NCBI RefSeq assembly: GCF_023283765.1
Contig: NZ_JAKILG010000005.1
Location: 100,758-164,757 of the forward strand
Direction: 5' to 3'
Origin: Shewanella profunda
GTDB taxonomy: Bacteria > Pseudomonadota > Gammaproteobacteria > Enterobacterales > Shewanellaceae
Length of the DNA stretch: 64,000 nt
Both the position numbers and the translations under genes were made by a program. The notes below the pieces were generated by a model. The model was not told the DNA's origin. It did not search any database and saw only the letters and a list, made by a program, of their open reading frames with translations. Of the stretch, positions 1 through 12,030 are shown in pieces (the first letter of the stretch is position 1; each line of letters starts with the position of its first letter).

Positions 1-561
1 TTTCTACCCCACAGCCGTGGCACTCGCATTATCATGTTGGACTCAGTGATTACTGGCACCCAAGAACTTATCGCGCAAAATAAAGTCGATATTGCTATCT
101 GTGCGGGTATTGCACCTAAGAGATATTTAGCAGAACCTCTGTGTGAAGAAGAATTGTATCTGGTATGCCACCCAACGCATCCTTTGGCGGATTTAGGTAT
201 AATTGAAGACGATAAACTACTAGCACAACACTTACAGCTAGTGATTAAAGATACAGGCGTACAGTCCAATATTGATATCGGCTGGTTAAAAGCAGAGCAA
301 CGTTGGACTGTTTCTAATTTCCACGAAGCAAAAGTGATCTTAAATCGTGGTATTGGGTTTTGCTGGATCCCATCGTTTTTAGTACTTGAGGAATTATCAT
401 CGGGTAATTTAGTCCGCTTACATCTCGAAGGTAGTCAAAAACGCCGAATTATGTTGAGTCTTGTGATCCCAAATCGTGATAATCAAGGCCCTGCGTCTAA
501 ACTGCTTGCTTCGCTCATTTTACAACATCATGGGATAGGGGTAACGAACACCGGTCAATAG
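1..561 (+). CDS. LysR-family transcriptional regulator, C-terminal part (cut by window edge)
   Basis: The reading frame is open from the first base of the window, so the gene begins upstream and its helix-turn-helix is not visible. The visible 186 residues have the look of a LysR effector-binding domain. They include a VDIAICAGI-type beta strand, the ELYLVCHPTHPLA segment typical of these domains, and a late GIGFCWIPSFLVLEELSSG stretch, which matches the usual 'G.G...LP......E...G.L' pattern. The frame ends at TAG (559-561). The family binds DNA as a tetramer and responds to a small ligand. The ligand cannot be inferred here, and the regulated gene is probably outside the window. Confidence 0.8.
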   Translation, partial: FLPHSRGTRIIMLDSVITGTQELIAQNKVDIAICAGIAPKRYLAEPLCEEELYLVCHPTHPLADLGIIEDDKLLAQHLQLVIKDTGVQSNIDIGWLKAEQRWTVSNFHEAKVILNRGIGFCWIPSFLVLEELSSGNLVRLHLEGSQKRRIMLSLVIPNRDNQGPASKLLASLILQHHGIGVTNTGQ

Positions 562-738
562 TAAATGGGAAAATTAGCTGTGTAGTAATATTACACGAGA
601 AGCATTGAGATGAAGATACCGTGAAAAATGCTATTTGAGTACAGACTCTGGTGTTTGGCTTACCTTGTCTTATGCAACTAGGGTATTACACATCTGCAGC
701 CAATTCTGCCGCGAATATTGAACTCCACTACAAAGAAG

Positions 739-2553
739 CTAGACGCTTGAAAATGGCTGATTCAATTGTGCAACTGCGGCGTAATAACGGGTTGCAACGC
801 TTTCAACCTTAATATTTGATGAGTCAAAACGGTTCATTGGTGCAGAGTTTGACATCATACTTGCAATATCTGCCGTAGCAGAGTCTGCCGCTAAAGTTGC
901 AGTAGGTAGTTCAATAGGCTCGGTTGTGGTCTCTTTTGTCGCTGATTGAGCTTGTTCATCTACAGAAGTAACAGTGCTAGACGGGGCCTGTGTCTGAGTA
1001 CTCTGTTTTTGCTCAATGCCTTGCTTTATTCTATCGATAAGCTCTGATATCGGCGTTGTGCTGTCCTGTGGTTGAACAATATTTCCAGAGGCATCAACGT
1101 CCCCCTTGACACTAACCGTGTGCGGTTTAATAGGTGGCAACTCCTCAATCTGTGGCTCGGCTTCGATCAAGGTTTGAGTAGTTTCTACATCGATGATCTG
1201 TTTCTGACGTTCTTCTGCAAGTAATGCCTTGGCTTCATTCATCTTTTTTAGCGCTTCTGCAGCAACTCGAATATCAGCACTCGATGGATCAACGGGTGCC
1301 ATAGCTGCCGCATATACTTGCTTCATTTTATTGATTGTTGCCAGAGGATCGCCAGCTACAACGGATACGTCGATTTGAACTTCACCATCAGTAGCATAAC
1401 GCTGTCCATCAACACCCTTTTCATATTTGAAACTTGGAGTTTGGGCATGCTGTCCTCCCACCGTTGCATGGGCATGTTCATGGGCTTTAACTTCCGCGTC
1501 TCGGGCTTTAAGCTCTGCTACTTGAGCACGTTGTTGCTCTGCAATCTCTTTTTGAACCTCTTGGGTTTGATCTTGTATTTGTTTTGCTGCTTGTTCATCC
1601 GCTTGTTGTTTTGAAGCTTCAGTTTGTTTCGTTTGCTCTTTATCACTGCCATTCGTAAAAATTGCGGCTAGAGCTTGTTGCCTATTCTCCTCAGTCTTAG
1701 CATCATTGTCTGGGTTAGGAGCTGTTTCTGAAACGGCTGGTTTGCCAAAAATCTCAATGAATTGAACCTCAGGGATGCTTTGTTTTGAGACATTCTGTGC
1801 TTGGCCATCAATTTGCTCAACCTGGGTGTAAAAACCAGTACTATCAGCATTATCCGTAGTAACTGTATTTGTTGTGGTAGCTGAAGTTGTCACCTGTCTA
1901 CTTGAATATTCAGCATCACTGGCGTTAGGTACTTTAGAGTTAAATGGCATCCCCTCCATACCGGAATAAACATGCGAGCCAGTTATTTCTGGAGAAGAAT
2001 TCTGCCCATTAGTTGGTTCCAGCGGTAAAGCGCGGGTGGTACTGCCACCTAAACTAAAAGGTGTCAGACTTGGGTCGAATGAAGGAGCCGTACTAGATAA
2101 TCCACTTTGTGTAGCAAAGGATGAAAAATCGTTGGTAGAGACTGTTGCTATTTGCCCTTCTCGAACACCACTTATTGAGCGTGGCCCTGTCAATAAACTA
2201 AAGCTGGTGGCATCGGCATGCAGGACAGCAAAACTCTGAGAAGAAACAATATCAGTATCTAAAGTCTGATTTACGGTAACTGAAGCATCATTGGTAGTGC
2301 CTGAGAAGGGTTTGCTTGATAGCGGAATATTTGCAGCTGTTGTAGTTACAGTAGAACCGCCATGCGCTAGCGCACTAGAAAATGTCGGTTCAAATACTCC
2401 ACTCGCTTCTATTTTTGAAGAGCTAAGCTTAACAGACTCACTACTTTGTCCATTTGTCCCTTGATAAGTGCGGCTCTGTCCAAACGACTTATCATGCTCC
2501 AAAAAAGAAGTGGGTGACGCTCCAACCTTGGATGATAGCGCCACAGCAGACAT
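739..2553 (-). CDS. Putative metalloprotease, SprA-related (CJM1_0395-like) family
   Basis: A 604-residue protein. Residues 1-270 are low-complexity and rich in Ser, Thr and Asn. Residues 290-355 are strongly charged, Gln/Glu/Lys rich, and likely form coiled coil. A compact conserved domain follows, containing HEHAH at about 358-362 (an HExxH zinc-protease motif), then TVGGQH, GVDGQRYATDGEV and a VVAGDPLATINKM segment. This arrangement is what I know of the SprA-related family (PF12118), a predicted metalloprotease of unknown substrate. The tail (470-604) is again Thr/Ala/Gln rich. No signal peptide is seen. The gene begins 5 bp after the stop of the 87-residue gene at 2559-2822, so the two are very probably cotranscribed. 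Catalysis is inferred from the motif only. Confidence 0.7.
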   Translation of the reverse strand: MSAVALSSKVGASPTSFLEHDKSFGQSRTYQGTNGQSSESVKLSSSKIEASGVFEPTFSSALAHGGSTVTTTAANIPLSSKPFSGTTNDASVTVNQTLDTDIVSSQSFAVLHADATSFSLLTGPRSISGVREGQIATVSTNDFSSFATQSGLSSTAPSFDPSLTPFSLGGSTTRALPLEPTNGQNSSPEITGSHVYSGMEGMPFNSKVPNASDAEYSSRQVTTSATTTNTVTTDNADSTGFYTQVEQIDGQAQNVSKQSIPEVQFIEIFGKPAVSETAPNPDNDAKTEENRQQALAAIFTNGSDKEQTKQTEASKQQADEQAAKQIQDQTQEVQKEIAEQQRAQVAELKARDAEVKAHEHAHATVGGQHAQTPSFKYEKGVDGQRYATDGEVQIDVSVVAGDPLATINKMKQVYAAAMAPVDPSSADIRVAAEALKKMNEAKALLAEERQKQIIDVETTQTLIEAEPQIEELPPIKPHTVSVKGDVDASGNIVQPQDSTTPISELIDRIKQGIEQKQSTQTQAPSSTVTSVDEQAQSATKETTTEPIELPTATLAADSATADIASMMSNSAPMNRFDSSNIKVESVATRYYAAVAQLNQPFSSV

Positions 2554-2558
2554 AGTGT

Positions 2559-2822
2559 TTACACCTTAATATTGATGATGGTTCCTATCGTCTCTGAATC
2601 AGTTTCTATCACTTCAGTAGCGGCCTCTGCTTGCCTTAAAGATTGATTGGCAGAGAGTAACGCCGAGGTTTTATCGGTTTGCGCTACATCTTTAGTCGAT
2701 TCAGAAGGCGCTGCACTTTGAGCAGGCGTAGGTTTAGCCACATCGATCGTTGCTTGAGTTAACCCAGACTGCGCACTTTGCAAACCTTGTACACCAGATG
2801 AATAGGCAGATTGTATTTGCAT
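2559..2822 (-). CDS. Small hypothetical protein with rod/flagellin-like N-terminus
   Basis: An 87-residue protein from ATG at 2822, preceded by an AGGA about 10 bases upstream. The frame continues upstream to 2867, but that extension lacks a ribosome-binding site and looks non-coding. The first 30 residues (MQIQSAYSSGVQGLQSAQSG and on) resemble the amphipathic N-terminal helix of flagellar rod/hook proteins. The middle is Ala/Pro/Ser/Thr rich, and the C-terminus has a second predicted helix followed by an IGTIINIKV strand. Function is unknown. It is the first gene of a two-gene unit with the SprA-related metalloprotease, which may be its partner; that is inference from spacing alone. Confidence 0.6.
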   Translation of the reverse strand: MQIQSAYSSGVQGLQSAQSGLTQATIDVAKPTPAQSAAPSESTKDVAQTDKTSALLSANQSLRQAEAATEVIETDSETIGTIINIKV

Positions 2823-2924
2823 AACGGTAATCCTGCGGTGGTAATGACTAGAACAATTATTGACCAATAGCCTGCTAAAGTACAGCGTTTATCGGTCTTA
2901 GAACCATTTATTCCCCCGCAAAAA

Positions 2925-4040
2925 CTAGCTATTTATCCAAGCCGATTCCCAATCTTTAAATACAGGATTAAAACCCTGCAGTTGCATCTGTTTTATGATT
3001 TGTTCAACACTGCGCTCATCACTTATCTCAAACTGATCGAGTTGACTGCCTGGCGCTTGATAGCCGCCCGGCTGCGTCGAACTGCCAGCACTTAACTGAG
3101 TTATCCCAAGTGGCAAGAGATTATCCCTCAACTCAGGACTTTCCCTCGTCGACATACTGATATCAAGCTGCTGATTAAAAAGCCTAAACGCACAAATCAT
3201 TTGCACTAAGCCTAAATCCGATAAAATGACTCTTGGGGTGATCCCGCCAGTACAAGGCCTTAACCTTGGCAGCGAGATACTAAAGCGGGTGCGCCAATAT
3301 CGCCGTTCTAGATAGTCGAGATGATATCCCATCATTAACGCATCTAAACGCCAATCATCTAGCCCCAGTAATACCCCAAGACCAATTTTATCGACGCCTG
3401 CCACCGCAATTCTGTCCGGCGTTTCTAAACGATAGGCAAAGTCCTGTTTTTTACCTCGAGTATGGTGGCTCGCGTAAGTTTCTGGCTGATAGGTTTCTTG
3501 ATAAATCATGACCGCATCTAAACCTAGCGCGACTAACTGGCGATAATGCTCCTCACTCATTGGCTGAACCTCCATCGCCACATGGCTAAATTGCTGTTTT
3601 ATCAGTGGCAGCATTTGCTTGAAATAGTCTATGCCGACCTTAGTTTCATGCTCGCCTGATACGAGCAAAATAGAATCAAAACCTCTGCCTTTGATAATGG
3701 CTATTTCGGCCATCAACTCCTGTTTATTCAATGTCTTGCGTTTGAGTTTGTTACCTATGCTAAAACCACAGTAATCACATTCATTGGCACACAGGTTTGA
3801 CAGGTACAAAGGCAAATACAAGCCCAGATTCGCGCCAAATCGCTGCCGTGTCAGCGCCGCTGAACGTTGTGCCATGATTTCGATATAAGGCTCTGCCGCA
3901 GGTGATAACAAGGTCAGTAAGCTGCGTAAATCCCCTGCTGGATTCACTAGCGCCCGTTCGACATCTTGGGCTGTGCAAGAATACAAATCGAGTAACAGTT
4001 TATCCCGTGGGATGTTGGCAAATTTCGCTACAAAACTCAT
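2925..4040 (-). CDS. thiH: 2-iminoacetate synthase ThiH (radical SAM)
   Basis: A 371-residue radical-SAM enzyme that cleaves tyrosine to p-cresol and dehydroglycine, which supplies the C2-N fragment of the thiamine thiazole ring. The [4Fe-4S] cluster motif is C84-x3-C88-x2-C91 inside [12 protein letters not shown]. Downstream come the ThiH-like segments [10 protein letters not shown], the MEVQPM strand, [10 protein letters not shown] and the late [13 protein letters not shown]. Length is normal for the family. Its ATG overlaps the thiG stop (ATGA), indicating translational coupling. It is the last gene of the thi operon. Use of ThiH rather than the oxidase ThiO fits a facultative anaerobe. 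Confidence 0.95.
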   Translation of the reverse strand: MSFVAKFANIPRDKLLLDLYSCTAQDVERALVNPAGDLRSLLTLLSPAAEPYIEIMAQRSAALTRQRFGANLGLYLPLYLSNLCANECDYCGFSIGNKLKRKTLNKQELMAEIAIIKGRGFDSILLVSGEHETKVGIDYFKQMLPLIKQQFSHVAMEVQPMSEEHYRQLVALGLDAVMIYQETYQPETYASHHTRGKKQDFAYRLETPDRIAVAGVDKIGLGVLLGLDDWRLDALMMGYHLDYLERRYWRTRFSISLPRLRPCTGGITPRVILSDLGLVQMICAFRLFNQQLDISMSTRESPELRDNLLPLGITQLSAGSSTQPGGYQAPGSQLDQFEISDERSVEQIIKQMQLQGFNPVFKDWESAWINS

Positions 4041-4801
4041 TGGTTTAAAAATCCTGTCAGTGGACTGGAATGTACGGCGCCCGTTTGCACTCGGCTAAGC
4101 CCTGCTTCAAAGGCGCGTTTTCCGCATTGCACAGCTTCTTTAAAACATTCGGCCATCACTATGGGCGAAGCGCTGCTGGCAATAGCGGTGTTCACCAGTA
4201 CCGCATCGGCGCCCAGTTCCATTGCCCGCGCCGCCTGTGAAGGTGCACCAATGCCGGCGTCGATCACCACAGGCACCCGCGCCTGCTCTATGATGATTTT
4301 TAAAAAGCTTTCAGTGACTAAACCTTGATTACTGCCAATCGGGCTCGCCAGAGGCATGACTGCAGCACAGCCCACTTCTTCTAAGCGGTGGCAAAGTACG
4401 GGATCGGCATGCACATAGGGTAATACGATAAAACCCTTGTCACAGAGGATTTTGGCCGCTTCTAAGGTTTCAATCGCATCGGGCATCAGATACTTAGGGT
4501 CGGGGTGGATTTCGAGCTTGATCCAATGAGTTCCCAGCATTTCATGGGCAAGCTCAGCCGCAAAGACCGCCTCCTTGGCATTTCTCGCCCCCGAAGTGTT
4601 AGGCAATAGCCGTACACCCGCTTGCCGTAATGGGCTGAGCAAATCATCTAGCCCCATTTTGAGATCAACTCTTTTCATCGCAACTGTGACTAACTGCGAC
4701 TTTGAAGCCATTATCGCATCGATCATCACTTGGCTATTACTGAACTTTCCCGTTCCGGTAAATAAACGCGATTCAAACTCCATATCGGCAATCTTTAACA
4801 T
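4037..4801 (-). CDS. thiG: Thiazole synthase ThiG
   Basis: A 254-residue TIM-barrel enzyme that condenses deoxyxylulose phosphate, dehydroglycine and ThiS thiocarboxylate into the thiazole phosphate. The Schiff-base lysine is expected in the [13 protein letters not shown] segment. Also seen are the opening [23 protein letters not shown] and the phosphate-binding [24 protein letters not shown] end. It starts one base after the thiS stop. The AGGAGG that serves as its ribosome-binding site (5 bases before ATG) is formed by the last two glycine codons of thiS. Cotranscribed with thiS upstream and thiH downstream. Confidence 0.96.
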   Translation of the reverse strand: MLKIADMEFESRLFTGTGKFSNSQVMIDAIMASKSQLVTVAMKRVDLKMGLDDLLSPLRQAGVRLLPNTSGARNAKEAVFAAELAHEMLGTHWIKLEIHPDPKYLMPDAIETLEAAKILCDKGFIVLPYVHADPVLCHRLEEVGCAAVMPLASPIGSNQGLVTESFLKIIIEQARVPVVIDAGIGAPSQAARAMELGADAVLVNTAIASSASPIVMAECFKEAVQCGKRAFEAGLSRVQTGAVHSSPLTGFLNQ

Positions 4802-4802
4802 A

Positions 4803-5006
4803 TTAGCCTCCTGCCACTGCGGAAAAAAGTTCTAGTTTATCTTCATGTTGACAGAGAATAGATTGCCAGCGATTGCGTGGAACGACCTCAGCATTCAACA
4901 CGATAGCGACCGAGTCGAGGGCAATATTTTGCCCGAGTATCACTGCCGCAAGTGAAGTCGGTTCTGTTAGCGACTGCGGGATATTATTTATGTGAATTAA
5001 AATCAT
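4803..5006 (-). CDS. thiS: Sulfur carrier protein ThiS
   Basis: A 67-residue ubiquitin-fold protein from ATG at 5006, which starts one base after the thiF stop codon. The frame is open further upstream, but that part lies within thiF. It begins [13 protein letters not shown] and ends FSAVAGG; the C-terminal Gly-Gly is the tail that ThiF adenylylates and that carries the thiocarboxylate. The internal [20 protein letters not shown] segment fits the ThiS/MoaD beta-grasp fold. It donates sulfur to ThiG. Confidence 0.93.
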   Translation of the reverse strand: MILIHINNIPQSLTEPTSLAAVILGQNIALDSVAIVLNAEVVPRNRWQSILCQHEDKLELFSAVAGG

Positions 5007-5007
5007 A

Positions 5008-5916
5008 TCAAATCTCCATACTGTGTAGCTTGCTGTGCATATTGAATGAGGGATGAAGCTCTTTTGAACCACACACATTACAGTGAGGATCCCGCGTTAA
5101 TGCAGCCGATGTCCATACAAGTGATTTAGCGTCGAACCGCCAAAAATGCCCCAGCAAGGAGTTTTGTGCTTTATCACAATCGCTATCCATACTCAGCAAG
5201 AGTTGCATCGCCACCAAGGATTGCATTGATGCCATCACGCCCACGCTCGATCCGAGTACGCCTTGGGTACCGCAACTCTGCGACACTCTTGTCTGTGCGG
5301 GGAAAATACACTGATAGCAACCGCCAGAGGGGAGCTGCATTTGATCGACTGCAAACAATTGGCCGCTAAATGCCGCGATCGACGCACTGACTAAGGGCAA
5401 AGCAGCTTCGATACAGCAGCGATTAATGGATTGGCGAGTCGCAAAATTATCTGTGCAGTCAAGCACTAGCACTCTTTTGCCCTGTTGTTTTGCCAGTAAA
5501 ACATCCGCTAATTGATCAGCATGTGTTTCAGCATTAAATGCAGTTTCATGGGCAGTAACAGTGCAATGCGGCGCTAAGTTATTGAGTTTTCGCTTGGCAA
5601 CTCGCGCCTTATTGAGTCCAATATCGCCATCGTTAAATAACAATTGCCTAGGCAGATTTGATACTTCAACCTTATCCATATCGATTAAGATTAAGTTGCC
5701 AACACCTGCACAGGCCAAATATTGCGCCGCCAATTGCCCTAAGCCGCCAAGACCGATAATCGCGACACAGGCATCGGCCAATTGCAATTGCCCTGCCTCA
5801 CCCACTTCTGGCAATAAGACTTGTCGAGAATAACGCATGAAATCGGCATCGCTGAGTGTTTTGCCACTGACAGTCTCACCATTATAAAGCTGTTTATTTG
5901 TGCTCATATTTGGCAT
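5008..5916 (-). CDS. thiF: ThiS adenylyltransferase ThiF (E1-like)
   Basis: A 302-residue ThiF/MoeB/E1-like enzyme that adenylylates the ThiS C-terminus. The nucleotide-binding GLGGLG (about 55-60) is followed by [14 protein letters not shown] and the DCTDNFATR segment. The zinc-binding cysteine pairs are CYQC and, near the end, CNVC. I chose ATG at 5916 because GGGAG lies 8 bases upstream. An ATG at 5907 overlaps the thiDE stop (ATGA) but has no well-placed ribosome-binding site, and one at 5931 lies further inside thiDE. It overlaps thiDE slightly and is followed directly by thiS. Confidence 0.93.
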   Translation of the reverse strand: MPNMSTNKQLYNGETVSGKTLSDADFMRYSRQVLLPEVGEAGQLQLADACVAIIGLGGLGQLAAQYLACAGVGNLILIDMDKVEVSNLPRQLLFNDGDIGLNKARVAKRKLNNLAPHCTVTAHETAFNAETHADQLADVLLAKQQGKRVLVLDCTDNFATRQSINRCCIEAALPLVSASIAAFSGQLFAVDQMQLPSGGCYQCIFPAQTRVSQSCGTQGVLGSSVGVMASMQSLVAMQLLLSMDSDCDKAQNSLLGHFWRFDAKSLVWTSAALTRDPHCNVCGSKELHPSFNMHSKLHSMEI

Positions 5917-7697
5917 GCACTTAGCTCCCAAGCTTGGCTCAACTCTGCAAACGCAGTGGTCGGTTCCGGAGCCTCGGTTATTGCACGCACCACAGCAATA
6001 TTGTCAACCCCAGTGGTTTTCACCTTTGCGAGATTATCTAAGTCGATGCCGCCAATAGCGACTAAGGGATAATGGTCTTGGAGTAACGCCACATAATGTT
6101 TAAGTTTTGCTAATCCTTGAGGCGTAGAAGGCATTTGCTTAGTCGTGGTTGGGAATATATGCCCAAGGGCGATATAGGATGGCGAGTATTGATGCGCCAA
6201 TAGCAACTCGAAATAACTGTGGCTCGATATCCCAAGTGCAAGTCCCGCCACTTGAATGGCAGCTAAGTCGGTAACTGCGAGATCTTCTTGGCCTAGATGT
6301 ACGCCAAAGGCATGATGCTTTATCGCTAACTGCCAGTGATCATTAATAAAAAGCTGAGCATTAAAATGCTTACCTAAGGCAATTGCGGTTTGAATTTGTG
6401 CCTCTAATTCAGCTTTAACTAATTCCGAGTCAACTAGCTCAGATCCAACTTGCTTTGCATCAGCTAACTCAGTGATGTCGGTTTTTATTCTTAGCTGCAC
6501 GGTTTTAACGCCCGCAGCTAACAAGTTTTCAAGCATGGCTAGGCTATTCACCACAGGATAAACACCGAGATCGGCATGGAGCACTTTAAAACCGCGCGAT
6601 GGAGTAACGAATGGCTGTGTCGAGGCCGTATTCACCAGAACCGTTTCAGGTAAGCCACGACCAGCATGGCTGACTTGGTCGATGTTATTGCGATTACACA
6701 GACTTATCTTGGCATAGCGAGACACATCATTAGGCCAACCTGTGCGAGCCAGTGGCCCAGGACCTTGCCCTAGGCCAATAGCTGCGCTTAGGCCTTGACT
6801 CACATAGGCTTTCGCGACAACCACCGCATCTTGCAACACAAAACCCTGCGCTAAAACGGCGGCAATTGCCGATGATAAAGTGCAACCACTGCCATGGTTA
6901 TGATAAGTATTGACCCGCGGGCTTGATAACCAGAAGCGTCCATTTTGATGCAGCTCAGAGCTCGCGTGCACTTGTCGGCAAACCAGATAATCCTCAGCAA
7001 GCTCAAGATCCCAGCCCCAGCCGTTGCCATCATGAGCATTAGCATGAGTGTTATCGCGAGTTTTAGCATAAGTGCCATCAAGAATATCAGTGCAACCAAA
7101 GCTCACATCGCCCCCTTTGGCGAGCACACTGCAATCAATACTCTGGGATAAAGCCTGTGCCGCAGTAGCGAACTGCGCTTTAGTTGAAACATCACTTTTA
7201 GTTAACCGCTCAAGTTCGAGCACGTTAGGCGTGATAAGCTCAATCAGGCCCTTGAAAGGCGTGAAATCTAAAGCCAGTTTGGCAGTGCTTTTATCGGCTA
7301 ACGCATCACCACAACTGGCGACCATCACAGGATCGACAATCACAGGCACAAATGGATATAGGGTTTTAAAACTCGCGATCCAATCTGCCAGCAATACCAC
7401 CTGATTCTGATTAGCCAGTAAACCGATTTTGATCGCCTGTGGTGGCAAATCTGAGAGTAAAGTTCTTAACTGAGCCAGTAACATGGCCTCACTTACGGAT
7501 TCAACTAAGGTGACCGCCACTGAGCTTTGCGCCGTCACTGTAGTGATCGCGCTGCAACCATAACAACCCAAATCCTGAATTGTCGCTAAGTCCGCCTGAA
7601 TACCGGCACCGCCGCCGCTGTCTGAACCCGCTATGGTCCAAACAAACGCGGGACGCTCGGTATTTATGGCCGATTTATCCCCATGAATACCCAGCAT
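5904..7697 (-). CDS. thiDE: Bifunctional hydroxymethylpyrimidine kinase / thiamine-phosphate synthase (ThiD-ThiE fusion)
   Basis: A 597-residue fusion. Residues 15-330 are the ThiD ribokinase-like kinase: [17 protein letters not shown] near the start, [24 protein letters not shown], and [18 protein letters not shown], which holds the catalytic Gly-Ser-Gly-Cys turn. Residues 370-597 are the ThiE TIM barrel: [29 protein letters not shown], the [20 protein letters not shown] phosphate loop and PLVAIGGID. The two halves phosphorylate HMP to HMP-PP and then couple it to thiazole phosphate. The linker around 330-370 is poorly conserved in appearance. It begins 2 bp after thiC and overlaps thiF. Confidence 0.94.
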   Translation of the reverse strand: MLGIHGDKSAINTERPAFVWTIAGSDSGGGAGIQADLATIQDLGCYGCSAITTVTAQSSVAVTLVESVSEAMLLAQLRTLLSDLPPQAIKIGLLANQNQVVLLADWIASFKTLYPFVPVIVDPVMVASCGDALADKSTAKLALDFTPFKGLIELITPNVLELERLTKSDVSTKAQFATAAQALSQSIDCSVLAKGGDVSFGCTDILDGTYAKTRDNTHANAHDGNGWGWDLELAEDYLVCRQVHASSELHQNGRFWLSSPRVNTYHNHGSGCTLSSAIAAVLAQGFVLQDAVVVAKAYVSQGLSAAIGLGQGPGPLARTGWPNDVSRYAKISLCNRNNIDQVSHAGRGLPETVLVNTASTQPFVTPSRGFKVLHADLGVYPVVNSLAMLENLLAAGVKTVQLRIKTDITELADAKQVGSELVDSELVKAELEAQIQTAIALGKHFNAQLFINDHWQLAIKHHAFGVHLGQEDLAVTDLAAIQVAGLALGISSHSYFELLLAHQYSPSYIALGHIFPTTTKQMPSTPQGLAKLKHYVALLQDHYPLVAIGGIDLDNLAKVKTTGVDNIAVVRAITEAPEPTTAFAELSQAWELSACQI

Positions 7698-7699
7698 AA

Positions 7700-9946
<2,247 letters not shown>

Positions 9947-10031
9947 TTAAATCTAAACATTTAGGCTTGAAGCACTGCTGAGTAAACAGGTGTTAAAGCC
10001 GTCCATTTTCACGATTTAATGTGTGTTATTA

Positions 10032-10116
10032 CGCTTGTTTCCTTCGCAGGTATTAACCTGATCAGGTTCAACGGATCCCGAATAAACGGTCTCAGCCAAG
10101 AGGCACTCCGACAAGA
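10032..10116 (-). promoter_or_regulatory. TPP riboswitch (THI element) of the thi operon
   Basis: Read on the minus strand, the segment carries the hallmark GGCTGAGA (complement 10088-10095) followed by the GTTGAACCTGATCAGGTTAA block, then ATACCTGCGAAGGAA (complement about 10039-10053). These are the pyrimidine- and pyrophosphate-sensing arms of the thi box. The thiC start codon lies about 210 nt downstream. A clear terminator or anti-Shine-Dalgarno expression platform was not identified in that leader. Confidence 0.95.
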
Positions 10117-10125
10117 TGAGTGCGC

Positions 10126-10155
10126 AGTATAGACAGAAGCGGCAGCAACAAACAA
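10126..10155 (-). promoter_or_regulatory. Probable sigma70 promoter of the thi operon
   Basis: On the minus strand TTGTTT (10155-10150) and TATACT (10131-10126) are separated by 18 bp. They lie just upstream of the TPP riboswitch, so transcription would start about 10 bases before the aptamer. Assigned by eye from the match to the sigma70 consensus. Confidence 0.5.
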
Positions 10156-10286
10156 GGGAAAAAGCAATTTAAAAATCAGGATACAGTCAAAACAAAAGAA
10201 CTATAACAATTTGTTTTTAAATGATTTAATTAGTAAATATAATATACATCTTACTTTGTGTGAAAATAAATCATTTCAAAAGATCG

Positions 10287-11531
10287 CTATTTATAGGGCT
10301 TTAGCATCATTTTATTTAATCGAGATTGGATGGCATCATCAATAGCTTGATTGATTTTTTTGCCACTGCAGTCAAATGGGAAGCCTAAATTTTCGGCGTA
10401 AGGATTAACTTGAGTGCCGACTTGTACCACTCGATAACAAGTATCACCCTTACGAACAATACGATTTGGATCTATGGGTAAATCTAAACTCGTTGGGCCA
10501 CTAAAATCATCGGCGTTAGGGACAAATAACACTTCCATCTCTGGGCTCATTTCGCTCATATTCGATTTCCGTGTGAATTTATCCGCCTGTTCAATCACGA
10601 GATCATCGAGCGCTTGTTCTCGCTGACGTTCAAAATATTGCTGGGTGAATAAACTCATGCTTGAGCTTGTCGCCATTGTGCTTTCACCTTTTTCTACAGG
10701 CGAACTTTTAGCGCCAAGCTGCGGCTTAATTTCTGTGGCATCAAACGTATTCGTAGGCTTTTTTGCAGTCGCTCCAGCGGGTTCTACTTCACTAATGGCA
10801 CTCGACTGAGTGATGTCCGGTTTAACAGTATCTGGCTTCACTTTTTCCGGCACTACTTTTTCAGAGACGGCGTTTTCAGGCATGATTTTTTCAAGCATTG
10901 GTTGAGGCTTAACTGGAATTTGAGGTGTGGGAACAGGTATAGGCGCAACAGAACTTGTCGCCTCGGCCTTTATCTCAGTTTCAGGTGCAGCGGTTTCGGC
11001 CTTCTCTACTGCGGGAGCATAAATAAAATAAGCTTTGAGCGCAGTCACTTTAGGGCCACGACTGTCTGTTGTCGTAAATCCAAACGGATTTAACTGTGGC
11101 CGCCACAATAAGTAGATCAGTGAAAATAAACACACATGCACTATGAGTACAAAAAACAGCAGGCTAAAACCTTTATAATGAAACGCTTGGCGAGCACGCA
11201 AAAATCCCCAGATCCCCAGCCCGAGAGCACTAGACTGTTCAGCTTTTGATCTCTGTTGAGTTTGAATGTCAGATTGAGCTTGGGTCGGGTTGTAAAGCTG
11301 AACCGATAAAGGGCTAGCGTCACAGTTCAATACTGACAGCTCCACATCGGCAGCTAATGCTGGCTCCAAGGGATAGTCAAGGTTACTAAGATGATGGTCG
11401 AACGCGATAACGGCTTCATCTTCCGATAACGTTGCTGAAATAAAAAAAGCACTATCAGCATCTCCAATACCTGCCGAGGTAGGACAAGTTGCAAATAAAG
11501 GCATATTTTCGGGCTGAGGTTGAAAAGGCAA
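10287..11531 (-). CDS. Hypothetical single-pass membrane protein, TonB-like topology
   Basis: A 414-residue protein of unknown function. Residues 1-118 are predicted cytoplasmic. Residues 121-143 (GFSLLFFVLIVHVCLFSLIY and following) form one hydrophobic segment. Residues 165-260 are Pro/Lys/Glu/Val rich (PVPTPQIPVKP, repeated EKV/DTVKPD units). A compact C-terminal part at about 300-414 contains NRIVRKGDTCYRVVQV and PFDCSGK. The layout resembles TonB or other envelope-spanning proteins, but no TonB C-terminal domain is recognised. The start is taken as TTG at 11531, 6 bases after AGGA; an in-frame ATG at 11504 is the alternative. It stands alone upstream of the thi promoter. Confidence 0.55.
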   Translation of the reverse strand: MPFQPQPENMPLFATCPTSAGIGDADSAFFISATLSEDEAVIAFDHHLSNLDYPLEPALAADVELSVLNCDASPLSVQLYNPTQAQSDIQTQQRSKAEQSSALGLGIWGFLRARQAFHYKGFSLLFFVLIVHVCLFSLIYLLWRPQLNPFGFTTTDSRGPKVTALKAYFIYAPAVEKAETAAPETEIKAEATSSVAPIPVPTPQIPVKPQPMLEKIMPENAVSEKVVPEKVKPDTVKPDITQSSAISEVEPAGATAKKPTNTFDATEIKPQLGAKSSPVEKGESTMATSSSMSLFTQQYFERQREQALDDLVIEQADKFTRKSNMSEMSPEMEVLFVPNADDFSGPTSLDLPIDPNRIVRKGDTCYRVVQVGTQVNPYAENLGFPFDCSGKKINQAIDDAIQSRLNKMMLKPYK

Positions 11532-12030
11532 AATCCATCCTTAGGTTTTATGTAATATAAATCGATATTGAGATGACGCTGATCAACTTGAATCGATTGC
11601 TCTTTATGTTGATATTAGTGACTTGCGAGTGTTCAACGCAAATTAGAGGAGACAAACAGGGCAAAGTTCAACACTTATGCAACAAAGCTCAATGCTTACT
11701 TCAGCGCAAAGTGCCACAACAAATTTCAAGCTGATTTTGCCTCGCAGCCAAATCAATACTCTGTAAGATACAAGTTATAGAGATAAACAAGACTGGGAAT
11801 TTAGATACTATTTAGAGCGAAGTTAAACGGTTTCTAAATCTATAAGTGGCTCAAGCGGATAAAAGATGAATGTACAAGCTAACTTAGATTAAAAGTCCGC
11901 GTAAAAATCTAAAAGGTCAGCGTGAAAAAATCTTCACTATATTTAAGCTTACAATTGTACGCTGAAATATGGTGATTTATTTTCCTAACTGATAGACTCA
12001 GTCATTATCGTTTGCGGGTGTATATCTACC
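11532..12030. other. Intergenic region between divergent genes, 499 bp
   Basis: No convincing coding frame. AT-rich. It contains two similar stretches, GTCCGCGTAAAAATCT (about 11895-11910) and GTCAGCGTGAAAAAATCT (about 11916-11933), spaced about two helical turns apart upstream of the hemolysin III gene. They could be regulator binding sites; this is a weak observation. Confidence 0.3.
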
